A DNA stretch of 64,000 nt from Proteromonas lacertae (taxonomy: Eukaryota > Sar > Bigyra > Opalinata > Proteromonadidae). The stretch spans positions 1 to 64,000 of the forward strand of contig NGBS01000601.1 of NCBI GenBank assembly GCA_002245135.1. The letters are read 5' to 3'. The notes under the pieces are model-generated. The model saw only the letters and a program-made list of their open reading frames with translations. It had not been told where the DNA came from and did no database searches. A program made the translations under genes and the position numbers. This document shows, piece by piece, positions 9,824 to 19,675 of the stretch (the stretch's first letter is position 1; every line of letters starts with the position of its first letter).

Positions 9824-10555
9824 TTATTTATGTTTAACACTATAAGCTAAAAAATTTTCTAAATCAACTTGTGGATTATAAATACCTTTTTTATTAAATC
9901 CACAAGGTTTTGTTAAACCATTATTAACTGACATTCTTCTTGCAATTAGTTTTCTTAAACCAGCACCATTTTGTTTATATCTTAAACCACCTCTAACTCT
10001 TCGTTTACCATAACCAAATTTAGATGATGTATTATATACTTTATCAGCAACATCAGCAACTTTATCAAAACCTAATGTATTAGCAACATTACGAGCTTTT
10101 CTTGCTATATTGCTTATATACTTCTTCTCTCTCAATGTACTATTAATCTCTTTTGCTTTTTCAATACCATTTTTAAATTTGTCAGAAGTCACAAAATCTT
10201 TAACTTTTGTTATTCCCGATTTTATCCAACTACCTAAACCTGCTGATCTAATTAATCTACCATCGCTAGCAAATCTATATCTTCTAGTTGTTCTAACTCT
10301 TCTTGTTTTTCTTGCATTTCTTCTTTGTTTCACTTGCCTACAATTTATAGTTAATGATATGCCATTAGTTTTTCTTCTTCTTAAAGGACATCTTCTTGTT
10401 CTTGTAACTGTTCTTCTAGTTGATCTTCTTCTTCTACGTCTACCATAACCCATATTCTCAATACTATCACCAATTGCTGGTCCAGCAAAAGGTATTAACT
10501 TAGCTGCATTTGATAGAATTTTTGATTTATTTAACCAATCTTTAAATTTACCCAT
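9824..10555 (-). CDS. Arg-rich virion core-like protein
   Basis: The 243-aa product starts with an amphipathic, partly hydrophobic segment (ILSNAAKLIPFAGPAIGDSI), then a very basic block (YGRRRRRRSTRRTV and RRNARKTRRVRTTRRYR), a helical middle, and a second basic patch (YGKRRVRGGLRYK). Adenoviruses and Polintons package small basic core or cement proteins that the adenain-type protease cleaves. The VRGGL site is close to the (M/I/L)xGG consensus of that protease. Assignment to a pVI- or pX-like role is inference from composition and from the protease gene next door. Confidence 0.5.
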   Translation of the reverse strand: MGKFKDWLNKSKILSNAAKLIPFAGPAIGDSIENMGYGRRRRRRSTRRTVTRTRRCPLRRRKTNGISLTINCRQVKQRRNARKTRRVRTTRRYRFASDGRLIRSAGLGSWIKSGITKVKDFVTSDKFKNGIEKAKEINSTLREKKYISNIARKARNVANTLGFDKVADVADKVYNTSSKFGYGKRRVRGGLRYKQNGAGLRKLIARRMSVNNGLTKPCGFNKKGIYNPQVDLENFLAYSVKHK

Positions 10556-10637
10556 TGTTATATATAAATATATATATATACGTTAAGAATTCTTTAAATG
10601 AATAATCATTAATTAAATTCTTAAATATATTAAAAAT

Positions 10638-11204
10638 ATGAGATTATTCTATAATGATTATAGTGCTGGTAATACTTCATATATTAGTGATGATATTAAA
10701 ATAGATGCTATATCAAATCATGATATAATTAAAATCATAAAGAGATTCTTTCCTAAAACTAACAAGTATTTTAAAGGTGTATATTTGTGGAATGAAAAAC
10801 AATATATAGATAAATATAAAGATTGTAATAAGTGGTGTGTTATATTAAGCACAAATAAAACAACTGATAAGAGATCGAAAATTGGTCATTGGGTTAGTTT
10901 AATTATTGATAATGATAAAAGAGAGATATTATATTATGATAGTTTTGGTGAGCAACCAAAAGAAATAAAAAAGTTTTATAAGAGAATGCAAAGCTGTAAG
11001 AAATACCCTGATGAATTATATCAAATAAAAATTAATAGAGTGAAACATCAAAGAGTTGATAGTGCAAGATGTGGGTATCATGCAATTCTATTTTTAATAT
11101 CAGTGATAGAATATAATAATTCATTTAAAGAAGCTACTAATTTTAATACAATTGAAGGTGAAGCTAAAGCAAGACTATTACAAAATAAATTTAAGATGAT
11201 ATAA
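10638..11204 (+). CDS. Adenain-like cysteine protease (C5/Ulp1 fold)
   Basis: The 188-aa protein has the expected catalytic order: H84 in KIGHWVSLI, D101 in LYYDSFG, Q138 in KHQRVDSARCGYHA and C145 in the same stretch. This His-Asp-Gln-Cys arrangement is typical of adenovirus protease and the Polinton PRO gene, which mature capsid precursors during assembly. Its length is close to that of adenain (about 200 aa). The gene is intact and stands divergently from the Arg-rich core-like gene, a likely substrate. Confidence 0.85.
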   Translation: MRLFYNDYSAGNTSYISDDIKIDAISNHDIIKIIKRFFPKTNKYFKGVYLWNEKQYIDKYKDCNKWCVILSTNKTTDKRSKIGHWVSLIIDNDKREILYYDSFGEQPKEIKKFYKRMQSCKKYPDELYQIKINRVKHQRVDSARCGYHAILFLISVIEYNNSFKEATNFNTIEGEAKARLLQNKFKMI

Positions 11205-11222
11205 TTATTTTATATATATATA

Positions 11223-11633
11223 TTAATTATTATTATTATTATCTATACATGTTGATTTTGTTTTTAAAAACTTCTGTTCTTCTATATAACCAGGTTGATC
11301 ACTATCCCAATGATAAGCAATTATAGAATGCCATGCATCATTTGTTTTCATCTTAACCTCTAAACGTAGATATGTTTCTTCTAATGATGTAATTCTATTT
11401 GAATCTATAAAATGTCTTTCATCATTCACAGTTCTACAAATTTGTAATTTCTTCCAAGCCTTTCTTACTATCTCTCTAACTTCTTCTCTCTTAAAAACTG
11501 ATTGATATTCCCAAAAATCATAATAATTACTAGCTTCACAGAGCAAATTATCTACTTGATCAAGAATATTATTGAATTGTTCTTTTGAACATATTTTAAT
11601 AAAATACTTATACTTTTTATCGAAAATATACAT
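11223..11633 (-). CDS. Unknown element protein, 136 aa
   Basis: Starts MYIFDKKYKYF and ends in a run of Asn. The body is mixed alpha/beta in composition with several aromatic residues (ASNYYDFWEYQ, AYHWDSDQPGY) and a charged helix. No signal peptide, membrane segment or known motif was seen. It converges with the protease gene, with 18 bp between the stops. Confidence 0.5.
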   Translation of the reverse strand: MYIFDKKYKYFIKICSKEQFNNILDQVDNLLCEASNYYDFWEYQSVFKREEVREIVRKAWKKLQICRTVNDERHFIDSNRITSLEETYLRLEVKMKTNDAWHSIIAYHWDSDQPGYIEEQKFLKTKSTCIDNNNNN

Positions 11634-11727
11634 TTTTTTTAAGCTATTTTAGTCTGGAAAATTGAAACTAAAAATATTTACCTTTTTTATATATATAGTC
11701 GTTATGTAACGAATGATTCTTCTTCTT

Positions 11728-14505
11728 TTACCATTCACCATATAATTCAGTATGAGCTAATACATTATCATTATCTGTTACACGCTCAGGATGTCTTACT
11801 TCATTATAAATATATACGAATTTTTTAAGTGATCTATGTATAACAACTACAACTTTATCATTAAATTTACATAGAAATGGATAGTTATAATATTTATAAA
11901 TACCATCATTAGGCATATCTAATAAATAATCATTTATTTGTGTTTGACAATCATCTAAAATATACCATTCTTGATCATTTTCATAATAATTGGGAATAAT
12001 ACTTAAGGTTCCACATATAATTCTTTTTTCTTCTTCAGATTGACCAGGTTGTTCACCCCAATTTACTCTATATCGTTTAGGAAATAAAACTTCTCTTTCT
12101 ATTGCTTCATCATCATCAATTATATTAATTAAAGGACACCTCAAATATAAATCTTCTTTAGCTTTAGCTAAATTATTATTAAAGAATCTTAATTGACATT
12201 CACTATAAATATTGTTATAATAGTCATAACCGTAAAATCTTAGCATAGTTGATTTTTTATCTAATGTATAAAAGGGATATATATCTGATGTATTAATTGG
12301 TAATTGAATATTGAATTTTTTTATATATACTTTAAAATTATCATAAGAAACATTATCTTTTACTATTACAATTTTTTCATCTTTATATCTGTTATTCATA
12401 TAACCTTGTATATCATATATATAAGTTACTTTACTAAATAAATGTATTGCATAATAACGTAATAATTCTTTCAGAGTAAATGCTCTTACATTCCTTTTAG
12501 GTTTATTTACTACATTAGGATCTTCATCATTAAATCTATATAAAACAAATGTAGGAGGTTTTAAATCAGCAATTTTTGTATAATTTATATTATTACTATT
12601 ATTTGGATCATATTTTAATTTAAGTGAATGAAAAATATAATCATCATTCCATTCTGTTTCAGAAACATCTGTATCACTAGTTTCATCATCATTCCCATTA
12701 TTCCTATTTGCAAAAATAGACGAATAAGGAACTTGATTTGTTGTACCATCTAATCTAAAATGATGAACTGTATTTGATAGTTGTGATGATGGTGCTGGTT
12801 GTGGTGGTTGAGAGTGAGGAGCTAATGGTGGTGTTACTGGTGAGTATACTGGTGATACCTCTCTTGGTGAAATATTATTATAATCACTTGAAACTAAAGG
12901 TGGTGGTTGTGCTATATTGTCATCATCATAACTAAGATTATATGTATCTTCATTATTATCATCTATATTATTATTTTGAGTTTGATTATCTTGTAATGAT
13001 GATGAAGATATAGGAGATAAATCTTCTTCTTGTTGCTGTTGAGATGATTGTAATTGTGGAACAACTGGTTGTTGTTCAACATTATTTCTAAAATTTACAT
13101 TAATATTACCTCTATTAGGATTTGTAACTTGATATCTTCCTTTATAATCTCTAGATAATGCTTCTTCTACTGGTAATAGCGGTGGATAAGAACTAATAAA
13201 TTTCTTCTTTTGAGCTAATCTATTCATATAAAACATAATTGCATCTGCATAATGATTTGTGTCTCTTTGACCTTCCCTTATATTATTTGACTCTAATATT
13301 TTTTGAATTGTTGCTATATAATTCATTCGATATCCATTAGAAATAGATGAAGGTAAACCCATTATATTTCTTTTATCATAATCAGCAGGTTCAGGATATG
13401 TATGACCATCTCTTAAACTAGCTAATCTGTATTTGCTTAAATAAAATAATTCTGTTACACAATTATATATTAATATAGCTATTGAAAATGCAGTTCTTTC
13501 TTGCTGATTTGTTATATACCAAAATTTTGTTTTCATTAACTTATTTATAAAAATTCTTATCTTATTTATTGCATTTGAACTATATACTTGAATTGTTTGT
13601 GCATGAATAGAATTATCTTCTAAAGGCAAAAAATTACCTTGTTCATCTTCATAAGGATCATCAGGTAAATCATTATTATCATCTTCTTCACCATCATTAT
13701 CATCATTATCATCATTATTATTATCTTGTGATTGCTGTTGTTGTGCATGTGGTTGAACTGATTGACGTGCTACAACATTACGTAATGAATTTGCTGGTGT
13801 TGATGTATTTGCTTCATAATTATTATTATCATATATATCTTTATCATCTTCTTCATTAAATGGATGAGTATGATCCTTTGTCTCTTTTTGTATTTTTCTT
13901 ATTCTTTTATTTTCTAATTTGACAACATTCAATCTTTCTTTAGGATGAAGCACGACAAATGGATTATTCCTAAGTATATAATTTGAAGCAATACATAATT
14001 CATCAATTGCTTTATTTAATCTATCAACTATTATTTTAACATCATTATTTGATTCATAACTGTATTGATGCAATGGTTTATTTCTTGAAAATGGTCCATG
14101 TTGATATAACGATTTACACCAATTAAATAACTTCATATGCACATCATATAAATTATAAATTCTATTAAACTCATGATCAGGCCATCCTACAGGTATAAGT
14201 CTTTTATCAATTATTTCATCTAACCTAAACCTTACTAATTTTTTAGCATTATCATATATAATATCCTCATAATCTTCATTAGTAAGATGTTCATCATTAC
14301 CTGCAATACCTATATTATCAGAATCAGTATCTTCTTCTGTTTCATCATCATCATCATTATCATTATTACTATTAGTAGAATTATTATTAATAACATTATT
14401 GCTAGAATTATTACTACTACTATCACTATTTGTATTATCTACTGTAGTACCTTCATCATCATCAAAATTTAATAAATCTCTACGTATTCTATTACGGTTA
14501 TTCAT
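11728..14505 (-). CDS. Large unknown element protein, 925 aa
   Basis: The largest intact frame of the element. Residues 1-70 are Asp/Asn/Ser-rich. About 70-220 and 310-450 look folded (helical, with KLFNWCKSLYQHGPF and WYITNQQERTAFSIAILIYN). About 450-610 is low-complexity Gln/Pro/Ser. The end (about 640-925) is a folded domain with many Tyr and Phe, containing FTLKELLRYYAIHLFSKV and YILDDCQTQINDYLLD. No Walker A, polymerase, primase or helicase signature was seen, so it is not the missing replication protein by any motif visible here. Divergent from the minor capsid gene across a 68-bp intergenic space that must hold both promoters. Confidence 0.7.
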   Translation of the reverse strand: MNNRNRIRRDLLNFDDDEGTTVDNTNSDSSSNNSSNNVINNNSTNSNNDNDDDDETEEDTDSDNIGIAGNDEHLTNEDYEDIIYDNAKKLVRFRLDEIIDKRLIPVGWPDHEFNRIYNLYDVHMKLFNWCKSLYQHGPFSRNKPLHQYSYESNNDVKIIVDRLNKAIDELCIASNYILRNNPFVVLHPKERLNVVKLENKRIRKIQKETKDHTHPFNEEDDKDIYDNNNYEANTSTPANSLRNVVARQSVQPHAQQQQSQDNNNDDNDDNDGEEDDNNDLPDDPYEDEQGNFLPLEDNSIHAQTIQVYSSNAINKIRIFINKLMKTKFWYITNQQERTAFSIAILIYNCVTELFYLSKYRLASLRDGHTYPEPADYDKRNIMGLPSSISNGYRMNYIATIQKILESNNIREGQRDTNHYADAIMFYMNRLAQKKKFISSYPPLLPVEEALSRDYKGRYQVTNPNRGNINVNFRNNVEQQPVVPQLQSSQQQQEEDLSPISSSSLQDNQTQNNNIDDNNEDTYNLSYDDDNIAQPPPLVSSDYNNISPREVSPVYSPVTPPLAPHSQPPQPAPSSQLSNTVHHFRLDGTTNQVPYSSIFANRNNGNDDETSDTDVSETEWNDDYIFHSLKLKYDPNNSNNINYTKIADLKPPTFVLYRFNDEDPNVVNKPKRNVRAFTLKELLRYYAIHLFSKVTYIYDIQGYMNNRYKDEKIVIVKDNVSYDNFKVYIKKFNIQLPINTSDIYPFYTLDKKSTMLRFYGYDYYNNIYSECQLRFFNNNLAKAKEDLYLRCPLINIIDDDEAIEREVLFPKRYRVNWGEQPGQSEEEKRIICGTLSIIPNYYENDQEWYILDDCQTQINDYLLDMPNDGIYKYYNYPFLCKFNDKVVVVIHRSLKKFVYIYNEVRHPERVTDNDNVLAHTELYGEW

Positions 14506-14573
14506 TATGTGAGAAAAAATAAAATAACTATTTATTTAATTAATTCTTATACATTCACATATATATATATATA

Positions 14574-15542
14574 ATGCAACCTAAGAGTGATAATAATAAA
14601 TTAGGTCATAGAAGATCAATTTTTTTATCATCAACTGACACTATTGAATCAGAGTCAGATATATATACTAAGTGTTTATCAACACCTGTGATAACTGAAC
14701 AATATCAATATATTACGTTAAACATAGCAAGAATATCAAACAATAACATATACACTATTCAAAATGATGTTAATGAAAAAGTATGTTTTGATATAGAATA
14801 TTTTCATGTTAATGATCCTATAAAACCCTTGAATGATCCAAGTGTAATATTAAGCGGACCAAAATTTAATACATTAGAGATAAAGATACCACAAAATCAT
14901 TATAGTGGTGAAGAGTTTTTAAGTTATTTAACAAAGAGTATGTTAACTGAATTAAGATTTAGCGTAGCAGTACATGAAAATATTGTGCCTGTAAAAGAAA
15001 GAGATGAAGATGAACGTTTTAATTATTTCTTACATCCTCAAGCGGGAGATAAGTTATTTGACTGGTATGATAAGACTACTAATAGATTAAAATTATATTG
15101 TGCAATATATACTCACTTTGGTAATTATTTACTAACAAAAATAAAAATGAGAATGCCTAACCTATTTGGTAGGTTATTAGGTAGTAATGTAATAGATGAT
15201 GAATTAATTATATTAAATAGTAATCCGTCACTTAGTTGGGGCACAAAAGAACAATACTATGATCATAAATTTTTATTAACACCATCACTTATATGGTGTA
15301 ATGTAATTCAAGTAAGAAGTAGTTGGGTTAATAATAGTGATAATTCAAATGTTTTAGTAAATATACCTGTAACTGATATATCAAATACAAATATAACATG
15401 GATTAACCCACAAATAGATTGGTCAACTAAAAAAATGCAATTTCATGATTATCAAAAAATGAAAATTAACTTATCAAATGAAGATGGTTTTGCTATAGAT
15501 TTAACTAATATATCATTTCAATTTGAAATAATAGTTTATTAA
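14574..15542 (+). CDS. Minor capsid (penton-like, single jelly-roll) protein
   Basis: The 322-aa product lies directly upstream of the major capsid gene in the same direction, as in Polintons. Its C-terminal half fits the Polinton minor capsid pattern: NLFGRLLGS in the middle, alternating beta strands, and a final strand ITWINPQIDWSTKKMQF ... FQFEIIVY. Minor capsid proteins of this type form the pentameric vertices. Assignment rests on position, length and the motif at about residues 200-210, not on a database search. Confidence 0.7.
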   Translation: MQPKSDNNKLGHRRSIFLSSTDTIESESDIYTKCLSTPVITEQYQYITLNIARISNNNIYTIQNDVNEKVCFDIEYFHVNDPIKPLNDPSVILSGPKFNTLEIKIPQNHYSGEEFLSYLTKSMLTELRFSVAVHENIVPVKERDEDERFNYFLHPQAGDKLFDWYDKTTNRLKLYCAIYTHFGNYLLTKIKMRMPNLFGRLLGSNVIDDELIILNSNPSLSWGTKEQYYDHKFLLTPSLIWCNVIQVRSSWVNNSDNSNVLVNIPVTDISNTNITWINPQIDWSTKKMQFHDYQKMKINLSNEDGFAIDLTNISFQFEIIVY

Positions 15543-15623
15543 ATACTTATATATATATATATTAAATTTTATTTTTTGAGTGTATTAACATTTTTCTTAC
15601 CAAAAATTAATATATATATATAA

Positions 15624-17054
15624 ATGAGTAGCATAACAACAATACCTCAAACACAAGTTCATAATAGTGTTGTACCTACATTAATACCTGATTATGTTTT
15701 CATCCCTATTACACCTAATCAAACAAGAGAGGAAATTATTTTAGGTCAAACAACATGTACTGATACAATTACATTTGAGTTATCACCTGATAGCTGTATG
15801 AATTTATCAAAGTCTTTTTTTGATTTTGATTTAATGATTGATCCTCAAATAACTTCGCTAAATCCACAACTTCCAGGTGCTAATAATTGGACTACATCAG
15901 CTGCTGTAGTAGCTGCATTAGGTGCTGCAGCAGCAGGTAAATCACATTGCTTAAGATTAAGAAATACAATGAACATTAATTCAATTAAAGTATATAATAA
16001 AACTGGTACAGTATTATGTGATTTAGATGAAAGTTATAATGAGTATAGAAACTTAATGCATGAATTAACTTATCATTCACCAGAAGATATAAAAGGAACA
16101 GAATATTATAAAGATATTTTTGACGGATGTAATATAGCAAAAGATAGACCAGATGGTCGATATGAAGTATTTGATCCTTTATTAATACATTATACAGCAG
16201 CTAATAGAGCTGTAGCTAGATGTCATATAAATGAAAAACATTATGCACCTACACCTAATCCAGGTTTAGGTCCTAATGCAGTTAATCTATTTATAAAAAG
16301 GCATTGTCGTTTTCATTTTGCTGATTTGTTTAATACTATATTATCATGTAAAAGTGATATTTACTTTGGTGAAACGATTTATATATCAATTAGTTTTGGA
16401 GGTGTTAATAAATGGATTATATCAAAAGAAAAATTAACAGTTGAAAATACTGAAGGTGAACATTTAAATGAATCATATAATCCTAGATGGACACCATTTG
16501 TCAGAATGAGTATATTTAATCCTAAGTTATATATTGCATATAATAAAAGTCCGCAATGTAATGCAAATACAATTAATTATGTTACACATCATGGAATTGA
16601 TTTTACAGATTTCAATATTGTTCAACTTATAAAAGATACTATTCAAGGTGATAGTGACTTTAGTTATAACTTTACTATTAATAGTAGTTTAGGTCCATAT
16701 ATTAAATATATAATATATCGTTGCTATGTTAATAATGCATATAATAGATCAATAATACCTTTTAGACATTTAGATGATAGAGTGAGATGGCAAATAAATG
16801 ATACACCATGTACACCAGATTATTTAAAAGTGAATAAATATGAGACATATGAAAAAATATATCCTTTAATTAAGGGAACAATTTATGAAAGGTGTAATCA
16901 ACAAAATGATTGGTATGTAAGATTCTTCGATATATTAAATTTTGGAACTGATTCATTAACAGATATAAAAGCAAGAGCAGGAAGAGATTTAAGTAGAGAT
17001 TTAAAGATAACTTTTGAAGCAAGATGCTTTGCATTTGATACTAATAATCTTTAA
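15624..17054 (+). CDS. Major capsid protein, double jelly-roll type
   Basis: The 476-aa product begins with VFIPITPNQTREEIILGQ and continues with beta-rich segments (TFELSPDSCMNLSKSFFDFDL, FHFADLFNTILS). It ends TFEARCFAFDTNNL, which fits the general layout of Polinton and PLV capsid proteins that form trimeric hexons. An Ala-rich loop (AAVVAALGAAAAGK) is inserted at about residues 91-105. The gene is intact, sits between the minor capsid gene and the ATPase, and is preceded by TATATATATATAA only a few bases before the ATG. Confidence 0.75.
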   Translation: MSSITTIPQTQVHNSVVPTLIPDYVFIPITPNQTREEIILGQTTCTDTITFELSPDSCMNLSKSFFDFDLMIDPQITSLNPQLPGANNWTTSAAVVAALGAAAAGKSHCLRLRNTMNINSIKVYNKTGTVLCDLDESYNEYRNLMHELTYHSPEDIKGTEYYKDIFDGCNIAKDRPDGRYEVFDPLLIHYTAANRAVARCHINEKHYAPTPNPGLGPNAVNLFIKRHCRFHFADLFNTILSCKSDIYFGETIYISISFGGVNKWIISKEKLTVENTEGEHLNESYNPRWTPFVRMSIFNPKLYIAYNKSPQCNANTINYVTHHGIDFTDFNIVQLIKDTIQGDSDFSYNFTINSSLGPYIKYIIYRCYVNNAYNRSIIPFRHLDDRVRWQINDTPCTPDYLKVNKYETYEKIYPLIKGTIYERCNQQNDWYVRFFDILNFGTDSLTDIKARAGRDLSRDLKITFEARCFAFDTNNL

Positions 17055-17205
17055 CATGCTAGAACTGCAACATATCATCATAAGTTCTATATCATAACAG
17101 GTAAGATGTTAATCATCTCTGCTAGAGGTGTAGAGAAGGTGATTTAAAAATTTAATTACAATTTAATATTTCTATTATTTTTTTATTTACTTTACTTATA
17201 TATAT

Positions 17206-17968
17206 ATGTTTAAGTTTGAAAAAATAAATAACATAAAAGTTGAACCAGTAGATGGTGGTGAAGATTTCAATCCTAAGAAGATAGTTGGTTATGATTATTT
17301 CAATGAGCCATTCTGCAATATTTTTATTGTTGCTCGTAAAAATAGTGGTAAAACTACTCTCATCTATAATATATTAAGACATGTCTTGGATCCAAAATAT
17401 AAAGAGAAACAACATGTTCACTTCTTTGTGGGAACTATCAAACAAGACAAGTTATATGATTCAATCAAAGAGTTACTCGATTATCACGAAATTGATTATG
17501 ATGAATATGATTCACTCATTGATCCTAGAATCAGGTGAAAATGTAGTAGAGAAAATGATGAAAGAAATAAATGATGTAGATAAAGACAATTATTCGTATG
17601 CTGAGCATATTATGATTTTTGATGATCTCAGTTTAGAATTAAAAACATCAACAATAATACCTGTACTGATGAAAGAAAATAGACATTTAAAATCAAAAAT
17701 TATTATTAGCAGTCAATATATAACAGATATAGTACCAGCAGCTAGATCACAAGTTGATTATTGTCTTACATTTTATGGGTTAAGTAATAGAAATCTATTT
17801 GATTTATATAATTCATTAAATATATGGATCCCAGAGTATGAAACATTTAAAAAATTATATCTTGCAGTCACTAAACCACAATTCAATTTTTTATATATTG
17901 ATAATGTTAAAAAAGTCTTTAGAGCAAACTTTAATATTATGATAGAAGACCATTCTGAAGTTTCTTAA
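17206..17968 (+). CDS. FtsK/HerA-type genome-packaging ATPase, frameshifted
   Basis: The first frame holds the Walker A motif ARKNSGKTTLIYN (about residues 43-55). The next frame, entered at about 17525-17540, holds the Walker B segment HIMIFDDLS and the following SSQYI motif. Together they give a packaging ATPase of about 250 aa, the usual Polinton length. In these viruses it pumps DNA into the capsid. One base separates the two halves. No plausible intron bridges them, so the copy is either mutated, read by frameshifting, or has a sequence error. Confidence 0.8.
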
Positions 17969-18013
17969 ATAATATTTTTATATAAATATATATATATTCA
18001 TTAATAAAAAATA

Positions 18014-18686
18014 ATGTTTATTGGGGATAGAAATAAAGTTGATGTATTAGATGAAGATAAATTAATAGATGATATTACAAATAATATTACAGATAAATTA
18101 GATGAAGTGAAAGATCAAATTCTAACAGTATGTAATACAATAAATAGCGTAGTAAATGATATACCTCGTACTATAATACCAAGACCTTATTGTTTGCATA
18201 AACAACATACATTTTATTCTATGAAAAGAAAATATTTAGTTAATGGATCACCTGTATGGGATACTAAAATTACTAAAATACCAATCAAAATAGAGATGTT
18301 TGAGCATTTTATGAAGATTAAATTATATGATGGTTTTACATGTAATTATAGTGGATATGTAGGTCATCAATTATATTTAGATGAAAATGATATCATCAAA
18401 GCAGAACCTGGTAGAGATGAATATTTACGACGTTATTATAATATACTGTTAGGATTATACTCTAATAAATTATTCCCCATTAGAAGCAACAAATGTTAAA
18501 GATACTTATCATACATTAACTAATAGACCTTATTATGAGATAAAACATTCATTAGTTAATAATAATAATAATCAACCTACATTATGTATTGTAGCTGATC
18601 AATACCCTAATCAAGATTATTTAGCAATACCAAGACAGACATTCTTCACAGATTATATGAATACAAATATAACAGAATTCTTTTAA
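18014..18686 (+). CDS. FIGDRN protein A, unknown, frameshifted near its end
   Basis: Starts MFIGDRNKVD. The first frame stops at 18499. Moving one base at about 18484-18490 (after a CCCC run) extends it by about 65 aa to a stop at 18686. It is paralogous to the next gene: both begin MFIGDRN and share IPIK(I/V)..F.HFM(K/R)IK(L/I)Y and a YLD(E/D)N element. N-terminal residues 8-50 are predicted helical (DDITNNITDKLDEVKDQI); the rest is beta-rich. Placement after the ATPase suggests a virion or fibre-like component, which is inference. Confidence 0.6.
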
Positions 18687-18792
18687 TATAATAATAATAA
18701 TAATAATAAAAATACGTATATATAAATCAGTTTTAAATTTCTTGATGAATTTAATAGATTTTATATTTTTTATATTTGTAATTTATCATATT

Positions 18793-19675
18793 ATGTTTAT
18801 TGGTGATAGAAATAATAATAATAATATTATTGATATTGATACTAAAGAGATTGCTAGTGAGATATCAAAAAATATTAGTATTGATCTAGATATTCAATCA
18901 TTAGCAACATCAATATCACAAAAGATACAAATACCAGCACCTATTATAACTGTAGATAGTAATAATATATCAACCTATATTAATGAACCAATAAATGATA
19001 ATACTAATATAAAAACAAAAATTATAGAAGATAAAGTTGATGAATCAAATGATATACTATCTGATATTAATAAAGTTATAGGTGTCAATGATTATAATAC
19101 TGATGAAGAACTATATTATACTGAAGGTTATGGTTATTATAAATCACTCTATGAACATATCAAATTAATAAATATATATAACCCACAGGCTTATAGTATT
19201 CAAAATACTACATGGACTGTAAAAGTTACTAGAACAGATAATACATCATCAATTATAGATCAGATACCTATTAAAGTTACATTATTCACTCATTTTATGA
19301 GAATCAAAATTTATAATATGCATCAATTAATTTATAATGATAGATCAGATATAAAATTGATTGATATTTATCTAGATGATAATCATTTATTAAAAAAGTT
19401 ATATGATAATGAATCTATATTAAGTGATTATTATAATAGACTTATACAATCATACCCTAATGATGGTAGTAATTGTATAGTATTCCCATTACAAGTTTAT
19501 AATAATTCTCAATACCCACCAGAATATATATCCAACACATTTTATATTGATGAATGATAATAAACCTAATCTACATTTACAAAGTGATAGTATTGAAGGT
19601 TATCAAAAACAATGTATATTACCTGGTGTTATTGAAACTATGTATATGGAGTCACCACTTGCCTATCCATTATAA
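18793..19675 (+). CDS. FIGDRN protein B, paralogue of the previous gene
   Basis: The start at 18793 (MFIGDRNNNN) is preferred over the upstream ATG at 18742 because it matches protein A. The frame stops at 19557. A one-base shift at about 19548-19556 continues into a further 40-odd residues ending PLAYPL at 19675. Compared with protein A it has an Asn/Asp-rich insertion (about residues 55-100). It shares the IPIKVTLFTHFMRIKIYN core. Last gene before the right terminus. Function unknown. Confidence 0.6.
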
